Shown here: positions 1 to 5,597 of the stretch, piece after piece
Layout: each line of letters opens with the position of its first letter
Position numbering within the stretch: the first letter of the stretch is position 1
Source of the DNA: Sulfurimonas sp.
Lineage (GTDB): Bacteria > Campylobacterota > Campylobacteria > Campylobacterales > Sulfurimonadaceae
NCBI GenBank assembly: GCA_027056465.1
Contig: JALUKS010000116.1
Location: forward strand, 1 to 9,829
Direction of reading: 5' to 3'
Length of the DNA stretch: 9,829 nucleotides
The notes under the pieces: model-generated
Told to the model about the DNA's origin: nothing
What the model saw: the letters and a program-made list of their open reading frames with translations, nothing else
The model's database searches: none
Made by a program: the position numbers and the translations under genes

Positions 1-114
1 CTTGGGTTAAATGCTTATATTTCAATTTTACTACCTTTTCTGTGGTTAGATTTTGGAAGTAGAATTTTAGCATTTAACCTCTTCAAATCTAAATTTACAA
101 TTTTATTTTTCTGA
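1..114 (+). CDS. possible C-terminal end of a membrane protein, 5' end outside window
   Basis: Frame 1 is open from the first base to a TGA at 112-114. It would encode about 37 residues that are strongly hydrophobic with a few charged residues near the end (for example DFGSR, then a Lys-containing stretch before the terminal FF). This could be the last transmembrane helix and tail of an upstream membrane protein. Against this, AT-rich noncoding DNA gives Phe/Leu/Ile-rich open frames by chance, and an 11-bp inverted repeat lies inside the stretch. I do not recognise the family. Confidence 0.25.
   Translation, partial: LGLNAYISILLPFLWLDFGSRILAFNLFKSKFTILFF
5..79. repeat. 11-bp perfect inverted repeat upstream of metK
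   Basis: GGTTAAATGCT at 5-15 is matched exactly by its reverse complement AGCATTTAACC at 69-79, with 53 nt between the arms. The spacer is AT-rich and has only weak internal pairing. The structure lies 175 nt or more before the metK start, so it could be a stem at the end of the upstream transcript, a protein-binding site or chance. There is no T-run straight after the right arm, so it is not a classical intrinsic terminator. Confidence 0.4.
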
Positions 115-199
115 TTTCTCAAAAATTACACTTCAGGTTTTAATTTTGGACGTTTAAATTCTAAGAAATAATTTTAACTTAGTATTAATGGGAGTTGGC

Positions 200-205
200 T
201 ATACT
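200..205 (+). promoter_or_regulatory. candidate -10 box for metK
   Basis: TATACT at 200-205 is the closest match to a sigma-70 -10 element in the 140 nt before metK. It would give a leader of roughly 40 nt. No convincing -35 is visible, which is usual for Campylobacterota promoters. Other AT-rich hexamers nearby could serve instead. Confidence 0.25.
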
Positions 206-254
206 TCGTTTGATTTATAGAACTAGAGTCTATATCTCAATAAGGAAAAAATCG

Positions 255-1412
255 ATGACTAAAGAGTATATATTTACCTCAGAGTCTGTAACAGAGGGGC
301 ACCCTGATAAGATGGCAGATCAGATCAGTGATGCAATTCTGGATTATATTATTGAACATGATTCAAAGGCACGTGTTGCGTGTGAAACTTTGGTATCAAA
401 TGGTTTTTGTGTAATTGCAGGCGAACTGAAAACAACGGCTTATGCCCCAATGCAAGAGATTGCAAGAAGAGTTATTCAAGAGATTGGATATACGGATGCT
501 ACTTATGGTTTTGATCATAGAGCAGCCGCAGTTCTCAATGGAATTGGTGAGCAATCACCTGATATTAATCAAGGTGTTGATCAAGCTGATGGCGAGATTG
601 GTGCTGGTGATCAAGGTTTGATGTTTGGATATGCTTGTCGTGAGACAGATGTACTTATGCCTCTTCCTATCCACTTAGCGCATCGCCTTACACAAAGACT
701 AGCGTTTGTACGTAAAGAGGGAATCGTTCCTTACCTACGTCCTGATGGAAAAGCACAAATCAGTGTTCGTTATGTAGATGATAAGCCAGTTTCAATAGAT
801 ACTGTAGTTATCTCAACACAACATCATGATGGAATCTCTCAAGAACAAATCCATAAGGATATGATTGAAGAGGTAATCAAACATGTTATACCAGCAGATA
901 TGATGACTGATGAAACAATTTTTCATATCAATCCGACAGGAAAATTTGTAATCGGTGGACCGCAAGGTGATGCTGGTCTAACTGGTCGTAAGATTATCGT
1001 AGATACTTACGGTGGAAGCTGTCCTCATGGTGGTGGTGCATTTAGTGGAAAGGATCCAACTAAGGTTGACCGTTCAGCAGCTTATGCAGCTCGTCATGTT
1101 GCCAAAAATCTTGTAGCTTCTGGTGCATGTGACAAGGCAACTATCCAAGTGGCTTATGCTATTGGTGTTGTTCAGCCTGTATCTATCATGGTAGATACTC
1201 ATGGAACTGGTAAAGTAGCAGAAGAAAAAATAGAAGCTTGTATTGAAGAGCTATTTGATCTCTCACCTGCTGGAATAATTAAGTCACTTGACTTATTAAA
1301 GCCTATTTATAGACAAACTGCTGCTTACGGTCACTTCGGTCGTGAAGAAGATGGTTTTACATGGGAAAAACTAGATCGTGTAGAAGAGATTAAAAACTTT
1401 TTAGCACTTTAA
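255..1412 (+). CDS. metK: S-adenosylmethionine synthetase (methionine adenosyltransferase)
   Basis: This cytosolic enzyme makes S-adenosylmethionine from methionine and ATP, releasing phosphate and pyrophosphate, and so supplies the cell's methyl donor. The 385-residue product has the normal family length. Visible signatures are HPDK at 16-19 near the N-terminus, GAGDQGLMFGY at 116-126 and the glycine-rich GGGAFSGKD at 259-267. The ATG at 255 is chosen because AAGGAA (242-247) sits at good spacing and the protein then begins MTKEYIFTSESV, as MetK proteins normally do. An in-frame TTG at 195 would add 20 basic, non-conserved residues and has no ribosome site. The gene looks intact and monocistronic: a strong terminator follows at once. 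Confidence 0.98.
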   Translation: MTKEYIFTSESVTEGHPDKMADQISDAILDYIIEHDSKARVACETLVSNGFCVIAGELKTTAYAPMQEIARRVIQEIGYTDATYGFDHRAAAVLNGIGEQSPDINQGVDQADGEIGAGDQGLMFGYACRETDVLMPLPIHLAHRLTQRLAFVRKEGIVPYLRPDGKAQISVRYVDDKPVSIDTVVISTQHHDGISQEQIHKDMIEEVIKHVIPADMMTDETIFHINPTGKFVIGGPQGDAGLTGRKIIVDTYGGSCPHGGGAFSGKDPTKVDRSAAYAARHVAKNLVASGACDKATIQVAYAIGVVQPVSIMVDTHGTGKVAEEKIEACIEELFDLSPAGIIKSLDLLKPIYRQTAAYGHFGREEDGFTWEKLDRVEEIKNFLAL

Positions 1413-1433
1413 TCTTCTAAATTTCTTTTTTAC

Positions 1434-1464
1434 AAAGTGGTGAATTTTTCACCACTTTTCTCTT
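1434..1464 (+). terminator. intrinsic terminator of metK
   Basis: AAAGTGGTGA (1434-1443) pairs perfectly with TCACCACTTT (1449-1458) around a 5-nt loop, ATTTT. A T-rich stretch follows the stem. It lies 22 nt after the metK stop, so metK and the ferredoxin gene are probably separate transcripts. Confidence 0.85.
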
Positions 1465-1576
1465 GACTTCCTCTTATAATTCATAATTTACTTTTTTTAC
1501 TAGCTTTTATATGTTACATTTATGAAAATTTTTCTTAAATGATAGTAGTTTTAGCTACATTTAAAATTCTTCATTG

Positions 1577-1582
1577 TATAGT
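1577..1582 (+). promoter_or_regulatory. candidate -10 box for the ferredoxin gene
   Basis: TATAGT at 1577-1582 lies 16 nt upstream of the ribosome site AGGAGA (1599-1604) and would give a leader of about 20 nt. An exact TATAAT at 1475-1480 is the alternative and would give a leader of over 120 nt. No clear -35 is seen for either. Confidence 0.4.
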
Positions 1583-1609
1583 TACCCCATAACAAATTAG
1601 GAGAATTAA

Positions 1610-1894
1610 ATGGCTGTAATTATTAATGACACATGTATCAACTGTGGTGCATGTATAGATGAGTGTCCAGTAGAAGCAATCGTAGATGAAGATGATAACC
1701 CGACGGGTGAAGAAATTTATCATGTTTATGGTGACAAATGTGTAGAGTGTGTTGGTCATCATGATGAACCAGCTTGTGCAACTGCATGTCCTACTGAAGG
1801 ATGTATTACTTGGGATGCTATCGGTGATAGCCCAGAGCATAGAGAAGATATTACTGATGAGCAACGCTCAAATAAAGAGAGTGTTGTAGACTAA
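1610..1894 (+). CDS. fdxA: 2[4Fe-4S] ferredoxin, Alvin type
   Basis: A small, acidic, soluble electron carrier of 94 residues. The first cluster ligands are C9, C12, C15 and C19 (CxxCxxCxxxCP). The second set is C44, C47, C56 and C60, with eight residues instead of two between the second and third cysteines. That loop, and an extension after the second cluster, mark the Allochromatium vinosum-type (Alvin) ferredoxins, which have low reduction potentials. In Campylobacterota such ferredoxins are thought to serve pyruvate and 2-oxoglutarate oxidoreductases; this role is family knowledge, not shown here. AGGAGA at 1599-1604 supports the ATG. The gene stands alone between terminators, just before ndk, as I recall for C. 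jejuni. An extra C65 is present. Confidence 0.93.
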   Translation: MAVIINDTCINCGACIDECPVEAIVDEDDNPTGEEIYHVYGDKCVECVGHHDEPACATACPTEGCITWDAIGDSPEHREDITDEQRSNKESVVD

Positions 1895-1905
1895 GTTCTA
1901 TTTTT

Positions 1906-1938
1906 TTGAAGTGTCTTTACGGCACTTCAACCTTTTTT
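1906..1938 (+). terminator. intrinsic terminator of the ferredoxin gene
   Basis: TTGAAGTGTC (1906-1915) pairs with GGCACTTCAA (1921-1930) over 10 bp, including one G-U pair, around the loop TTTAC. A run of six T follows at 1933-1938. It begins 12 nt after the ferredoxin stop. Confidence 0.9.
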
Positions 1939-2005
1939 AAACCTTTCAACCCCATAAAAAAAATACAAAATTCACTTTTTAAACTAAAACACATCTTTTT
2001 TTAGA

Positions 2006-2011
2006 TATAAT
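2006..2011 (+). promoter_or_regulatory. -10 box of the ndk operon promoter
   Basis: A perfect TATAAT at 2006-2011 sits 35 nt before the ndk ATG, predicting a start near 2018 and a leader of about 28 nt. The upstream region is A/T-tract rich with no -35 consensus, as in Campylobacterota sigma-70 promoters. It is the only promoter-like sequence I see between the ferredoxin terminator and fabH, so it probably drives all five genes. Confidence 0.65.
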
Positions 2012-2045
2012 TCCACTCTAATTTTATATTTTCAGAGGAGATTTG

Positions 2046-2459
2046 ATGGAAAGAACACTATCAATAATTAAACCAGATGCAGTAGCTAAAGGTGTTATAG
2101 GCAAGATTTTAGACAGATTTGAGAGTAATTCTCTTAAAATTGCAGCAACAAAAAAGATGCAACTTTCTCGTGGGGATGCTGAAGCATTTTACGCAGTTCA
2201 TGCAGAGCGTCCTTTTTTCAATGACTTAGTTGATTTTATGATTTCTGGACCAGTTGTTGTAACTGTTTTAGAGGGTGAAAATGCTATGCAAATTAACCGT
2301 GACTTAATGGGTGCTACTAATCCTAAAGAAGCTGAAGAAGGTACAATCCGTGCAGACTTCGCTGAAAATATCGATGCAAATGCAGTTCACGGAAGTGACT
2401 CAGTTGAAAATGCAGCGGTAGAAATCGCATTTTTCTTTTCAGAAAGAGAAATTTCTTAA
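2046..2459 (+). CDS. ndk: nucleoside diphosphate kinase
   Basis: This enzyme moves the gamma-phosphate from ATP to other nucleoside diphosphates through a phosphohistidine, balancing NTP and dNTP pools. The protein has 137 residues, the standard bacterial length. It opens with the conserved ERTLSIIKPDAV and carries the active-site motif NAVHGSD with catalytic His115. The start is the ATG at 2046, five nt after GGAG (2037-2040); a TTG immediately upstream at 2043 is in frame but too close to the ribosome site. It is the first gene of the operon that continues to fabH, with only 9 nt to the next start. Confidence 0.97.
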   Translation: MERTLSIIKPDAVAKGVIGKILDRFESNSLKIAATKKMQLSRGDAEAFYAVHAERPFFNDLVDFMISGPVVVTVLEGENAMQINRDLMGATNPKEAEEGTIRADFAENIDANAVHGSDSVENAAVEIAFFFSEREIS

Positions 2460-2468
2460 GTATTACTT

Positions 2469-2822
2469 GTGAAAGTTGTACTAAGACGTGTTACAAAAAC
2501 GCCATTGGACTTTGAAGTAAAGTCTGATGAAATAACTTTTAAAGGTTATTTAGAGTATCATAAGGGCAAATTAATTCTGCTCAAAGCAAAACTTAGTGGA
2601 TTTATTCAAAAAGATTGCGATGTTTGTGCAGAAGAATTTAAGATGCCCATCGATGAAGATATAGAATTTTTCATTAGTGATGGTATTTTTGAAGATGACG
2701 GCAGTATCGATTTAGATGTTGTTGAGTCTTTTAGTGGTGAAGTGGAGATTGAAGAGTTATTACACTCTGAAATTGAACTCATCAAAAGCGACTATCACAG
2801 TTGCGATAAGTGTAAACACTAA
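2469..2822 (+). CDS. YceD/DUF177-family protein with a four-cysteine pattern
   Basis: A 117-residue acidic protein of the DUF177 (YceD) family, recognised by its place directly before rpmF and by a cysteine pair inside a beta-rich context. Family members are linked genetically to rpmF and to 23S rRNA or ribosome maturation; the biochemical role is not firmly settled. CxxC pairs lie at C50/C53 and C112/C115 and could together bind one metal ion, most likely zinc (inference). The GTG at 2469 has no good ribosome site of its own and lies 9 nt after the ndk stop, so translation is probably coupled to ndk. The true start could be a neighbouring alternative codon. Confidence 0.8.
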   Translation: MKVVLRRVTKTPLDFEVKSDEITFKGYLEYHKGKLILLKAKLSGFIQKDCDVCAEEFKMPIDEDIEFFISDGIFEDDGSIDLDVVESFSGEVEIEELLHSEIELIKSDYHSCDKCKH

Positions 2823-2849
2823 AAATTAAAACAGAAAGGAAATATTACT

Positions 2850-2999
2850 ATGGCAGTACCTAAGAGAAGAGTATCTCATTCACGTTCAGCGAAAAGAAGA
2901 ACTCACTACAAAATCACTCTAGCAAAACCAGTTAAATGCGAAGATGGAACTTATAAGTTACCACATCACCTTAACCCAACTACTGGTGAGTACAAATAG
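2850..2999 (+). CDS. rpmF: 50S ribosomal protein L32
   Basis: A 49-residue basic protein opening MAVPKRRVSHSRSAKRRTHY, a classic L32 N-terminus. L32 is a structural protein of the large ribosomal subunit. The C-terminal half has one cysteine (C30) and a His-His pair (39-40) in place of the two CxxC pairs of zinc-ribbon L32, so this is a zinc-independent form. A good ribosome site, GAAAGGA, lies at 2834-2840. The yceD-rpmF-plsX-fabH arrangement is widely conserved in bacteria. The stop is only 3 nt before plsX. Confidence 0.96.
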   Translation: MAVPKRRVSHSRSAKRRTHYKITLAKPVKCEDGTYKLPHHLNPTTGEYK

Positions 3000-3002
3000 T
3001 CA

Positions 3003-4001
3003 ATGGTTAAGATTGCTATTGATGCGATGGGCGGGGACTTCGGTCCTGAGCCAATTGTAAAAGGTTGTATAGAAGCACTTAGAAAGAAACAGTTCACACC
3101 TATTCTTATAGGAAAAAAATCAGAAATTTTACCTCTGTTACCAAAACGTTATAGAGATAAGATTTCTATAGTTGCGTGTGATGATGTAATCTCTATGAGT
3201 GATGCAGCAACTGATGCAGTTAAGCGTAAAGAGAGTAGTATCTATAAAGCAGTAGATTTAGTAAAGAGTGGTGAAGCTGATGGTGTAGTTTCAGCTGGAC
3301 ATAGTGGAGCAACTATGACTCTTGCGACCTTGAGACTTGGGCGTCTTAAAGGTGTTTCGCGTCCCGCACTTGTAACACTTATGCCGACGAAAGTAGGAAG
3401 ACGTTCTGTCGTTCTTGATGTAGGGGCAAATGTAGATTCAAAACCAGAACATTTAGCCGAATTCGCCGTTATGGGTGGATGCTATGCTGAAGATGTATTG
3501 GGCATAGAAGAGCCTACTATAGGTCTTTTAGCAAATGGTGAAGAGAAGTCCAAAGGAAATGAAGTTACAAAAGCTGCTTTTAAACTTCTTGATGGATATA
3601 GAGGTTTTGTAGGTAATGTCGAGGGTGGTGATATTTTCAATGGCTCTTGCGATGTTATCACTTGTGATGGCTTTATTGGAAATATCATGCTTAAAACAAG
3701 TGAGGGTGTTGCTTCAACAATCTCACAGCTTATAAAAGATTATATTCGTAAATCTCCTATAGCTATTACTGGTGCTCTTTTAATGCGAAAAGTATTTAGA
3801 CTTCTTAAAAAAGAGATAGATTATGCTGAAGTAGGTGGTGCTCCACTTATAGGTATAAAAGGGTGTGCTATTGTAAGTCACGGTAAAAGTAATGCACGAG
3901 CAATAGAAAATGCTATCTATCAAGCGATAGCCTATGTAGATACTGGTGTGAATGAACACATCGTTTCAAGAATTAAAGAACTTAAAGAGAAGGAAGCTTA
4001 A
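3003..4001 (+). CDS. plsX: phosphate acyltransferase PlsX
   Basis: PlsX converts acyl-ACP and phosphate into acyl-phosphate, the donor used by the membrane enzyme PlsY to make lysophosphatidic acid; it is a peripheral membrane enzyme of phospholipid synthesis. The 332 residues match the usual length. Typical features are the N-terminal IAIDAMGGDFGPEP (residues 4-17), SAGHSGA at 97-103 (often SAGNTGA), VLDVGAN at 137-143, and GNVEGGDIF and CDGFIGN at about 204-227. The start lies 3 nt after the rpmF stop with no strong ribosome site (only GGTGAG about 12 nt upstream), suggesting coupling. It ends with TAA directly joined to the fabH ATG. Confidence 0.97.
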   Translation: MVKIAIDAMGGDFGPEPIVKGCIEALRKKQFTPILIGKKSEILPLLPKRYRDKISIVACDDVISMSDAATDAVKRKESSIYKAVDLVKSGEADGVVSAGHSGATMTLATLRLGRLKGVSRPALVTLMPTKVGRRSVVLDVGANVDSKPEHLAEFAVMGGCYAEDVLGIEEPTIGLLANGEEKSKGNEVTKAAFKLLDGYRGFVGNVEGGDIFNGSCDVITCDGFIGNIMLKTSEGVASTISQLIKDYIRKSPIAITGALLMRKVFRLLKKEIDYAEVGGAPLIGIKGCAIVSHGKSNARAIENAIYQAIAYVDTGVNEHIVSRIKELKEKEA

Positions 4002-5003
4002 ATGGCATACGCAGCATTTCGTTCAATCGGCGCTTATACTCCAGAGAAGATATTAACAAATGAGGAGTTATCTACTATGGTAGATACTTCTGATGAGTGG
4101 ATTACAAAAAGAACAGGTATTAAAGAGCGTCGCATTGCTGCTAAAAATGAGTTTACTTCAGATTTAGGATTTAAAGCAGCACAAAAAGCACTTGACCGTA
4201 GTGGTGTTGCTCTTGGTGATATTGATATGATTATATGTGCTACTATCTCTCCTGATTATTTTTGTATGCCTTCAACTGCTACTACTATATCTGCAAAGCT
4301 TGGTTTGAATAATGCAACAGCTTTTGATCTTAGTGCAGCTTGTACGGGATTTATATATGCCCTTTCTGTTGCAAAAGCTTTTATTGAGTCTGGAATGAAA
4401 AAAAATGTACTTATTATAGGTGCAGAAAAACTTTCAGCTATAACAGACTACACTGATCGTGGTACTTGTATCCTCTTTGGAGATGGGGCAGGCTCTGCTG
4501 TCATCTCTGCAACAGAGGATAAAAGTGAAGCAATTATTGATATACATACTGGTGCTGATGGTGAGTATGCTGATCTTTTAATGACACCTAACGGTGGTTC
4601 AGGTTCAGCACATGACTCTTTGGAAGGAGAAGCTGGAAGCTGTTTTATGCAGATGAAAGGAAATGAAACTTTCAAAGTAGCTGTTCGTACCCTCACAAAA
4701 GATGTTAAAGAGATTTTAGCTGATAATAATTTAACTGGTGAAGATATAGTACACTTTATTCCACATCAAGCTAATCTACGTATTATTAAAGCTGTTGGAG
4801 ATGCTCTAAAAATGAAAAAAGAGCAGGTTGTTATTACTGTAGAAAAGTATGGTAATACTTCAGGTGCATCTATCCCTATGGCAATAAATGATATTTATGA
4901 AGCAGGAGAGCTCAAATCTGGAGAGCTTATGCTTCTTGATGCTTTTGGTGGAGGACTTACTTGGGGTTCAGCACTAATACCTTTTGCACCTAAACTCTCT
5001 TAA
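4002..5003 (+). CDS. fabH: beta-ketoacyl-ACP synthase III
   Basis: FabH starts type II fatty-acid synthesis by condensing acetyl-CoA with malonyl-ACP to acetoacetyl-ACP in the cytosol. The 333-residue thiolase-fold protein has the full Cys-His-Asn triad: C114 in SAACTGF, H255 in IPHQANLR and N285 in YGNTSGAS. The start ATG follows the plsX TAA with no gap, and its ribosome site AAGGA (3990-3994) lies inside the plsX end, so the two are coupled. This is the last gene of the operon. It converges on the HIT gene with only 14 bp between the stop codons, and no hairpin is visible there. Confidence 0.97.
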   Translation: MAYAAFRSIGAYTPEKILTNEELSTMVDTSDEWITKRTGIKERRIAAKNEFTSDLGFKAAQKALDRSGVALGDIDMIICATISPDYFCMPSTATTISAKLGLNNATAFDLSAACTGFIYALSVAKAFIESGMKKNVLIIGAEKLSAITDYTDRGTCILFGDGAGSAVISATEDKSEAIIDIHTGADGEYADLLMTPNGGSGSAHDSLEGEAGSCFMQMKGNETFKVAVRTLTKDVKEILADNNLTGEDIVHFIPHQANLRIIKAVGDALKMKKEQVVITVEKYGNTSGASIPMAINDIYEAGELKSGELMLLDAFGGGLTWGSALIPFAPKLS

Positions 5004-5017
5004 TAAAACTTTTTACA

Positions 5018-5401
5018 TTAGTTGTGTTTTTCTGTAAGTGCATGAAAAACAGACTTATGGAAAGCTTCTTCATCTGGTAATATAAGTTTAGATTCTCTCT
5101 GTTTCTCTCCCCACATCGGTTGTGGAAAATAACTATCTTCAAGAAACCTAGCCATAACATGAATATGCACACGGGGCAATATATTTGCAAAAGATGCCAT
5201 ATTGATTTTCGTTGGCTTGTAATATTGAATCATCTCGTACTCTATAATATCGTAAGTTTTCCATAACTTCTTTCTTAGCTCAATTGGCACATCACTGAGT
5301 TCTTTGTAGGGCTCTTTTGTAAAGATCTTCAGCCAAGGTATTTCGCTATCTTCTTTCTCTACATAGAGACTAAAGTCTTCATAAATAATCATATTTTGCA
5401 T
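5018..5401 (-). CDS. HIT-family protein with an incomplete histidine triad
   Basis: A 127-residue soluble protein of the histidine-triad (HIT) superfamily, whose members hydrolyse or transfer nucleotides through a phosphohistidine. The triad region reads LPRVHIHVMARF: R77 takes the place of the first His, while H79 (equivalent to the nucleophile) and H81 remain. Upstream elements NMASFAN (67-73) and a downstream FPQPMWGEKQRE segment (92-103) fit a HIT subgroup I recall from Campylobacterota with the same altered first position. The substrate is unknown. The first ATG (5401) is chosen because AAGGTAG (complement of 5407-5413) lies 5 nt upstream; a second ATG three codons later is less well placed. 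It converges with fabH. Confidence 0.85.
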   Translation of the reverse strand: MQNMIIYEDFSLYVEKEDSEIPWLKIFTKEPYKELSDVPIELRKKLWKTYDIIEYEMIQYYKPTKINMASFANILPRVHIHVMARFLEDSYFPQPMWGEKQRESKLILPDEEAFHKSVFHALTEKHN

Positions 5402-5421
5402 AAATTCTACCTTTTTTGTAA

Positions 5422-5427
5422 ATTATA
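5422..5427 (-). promoter_or_regulatory. -10 box of the HIT gene
   Basis: On the minus strand the sequence reads TGTTATAAT, an extended -10 with a perfect TATAAT at 5427-5422. It would start transcription near 5415 with a leader of about 14 nt, just enough for the ribosome site. The box lies between the tRNA 3' end and the HIT start, so the HIT gene need not depend on tRNA read-through. Confidence 0.55.
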
Positions 5428-5454
5428 ACAGAGTTTACTTAAAGAAGAGATGAA

Positions 5455-5530
5455 TGGTCTCCCCACGAGGACTCGAACCTCGAGCTATCCCTTAGGAGGG
5501 GACTGCTTTATCCAGTTAAGCGATAAGGAG
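5455..5530 (-). tRNA. tRNA-Arg, anticodon CCU
   Basis: Read on the minus strand this is a complete 76-nt cloverleaf. The acceptor stem CTCCTTA pairs with TGGGGAG (two G-U pairs). The D arm is GCTT/AAGC with a 9-nt loop containing GG. The anticodon arm is GTCCC/GGGAT with loop CTCCTAA, giving anticodon CCU, which reads AGG codons. The variable loop is AGCT. The T arm is CGAGG/CCTCG with loop TTCGAGT. Discriminator A and CCA are encoded (5458-5455). There are no mismatches that would suggest a pseudogene. Confidence 0.96.
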
Positions 5531-5554
5531 AATTATAGTGAAGAGATAAGGGGA

Positions 5555-5581
5555 TATTCTTGGGATTGCTTCCCAAGAATA
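5555..5581 (-). terminator. perfect 11-bp hairpin after the helicase gene
   Basis: TATTCTTGGGA (5555-5565) and TCCCAAGAATA (5571-5581) form a perfect 11-bp stem with a 5-nt loop. It begins 16 nt past the helicase stop and lies between that gene and the tRNA, both on the minus strand. The downstream strand reads TCCCCTTATCTCTT, which is pyrimidine-rich but not a true U-run. Termination may therefore be partial, or the stem may be an RNA-processing or 3'-stabilising element. Confidence 0.65.
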
Positions 5582-5597
5582 AGCTGTTGTGTGGAGA

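Noticed and set aside
195..254. TTG start giving a 20-residue N-terminal extension of metK
   Set aside because: The extension is basic and unlike MetK N-termini, has no ribosome site, and the ATG at 255 has a good one and gives the standard MetK start.
115..254. SAM riboswitch upstream of metK
   Set aside because: I could not see a conserved SAM-riboswitch core or a terminator/antiterminator pair; a covariance-model search would settle it.
1571..1864. Antisense open frame across the ferredoxin gene
   Set aside because: It mirrors the ferredoxin codons, has no ribosome site, and its sense strand is a certain gene.
3482..3688. Antisense open frames inside plsX and, likewise, fabH (4448-4696)
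   Set aside because: They lie wholly within conserved coding sequence and have no independent start signals or family features.
4990..5190. Alternative minus-strand frame overlapping the HIT gene and fabH end
   Set aside because: The HIT frame has the conserved motif and ribosome site; this one has neither.
5532..5537. Minus-strand TATAAT as promoter of tRNA-Arg
   Set aside because: Only 1 nt separates it from the mature tRNA 5' end, so initiation would fall inside the tRNA.
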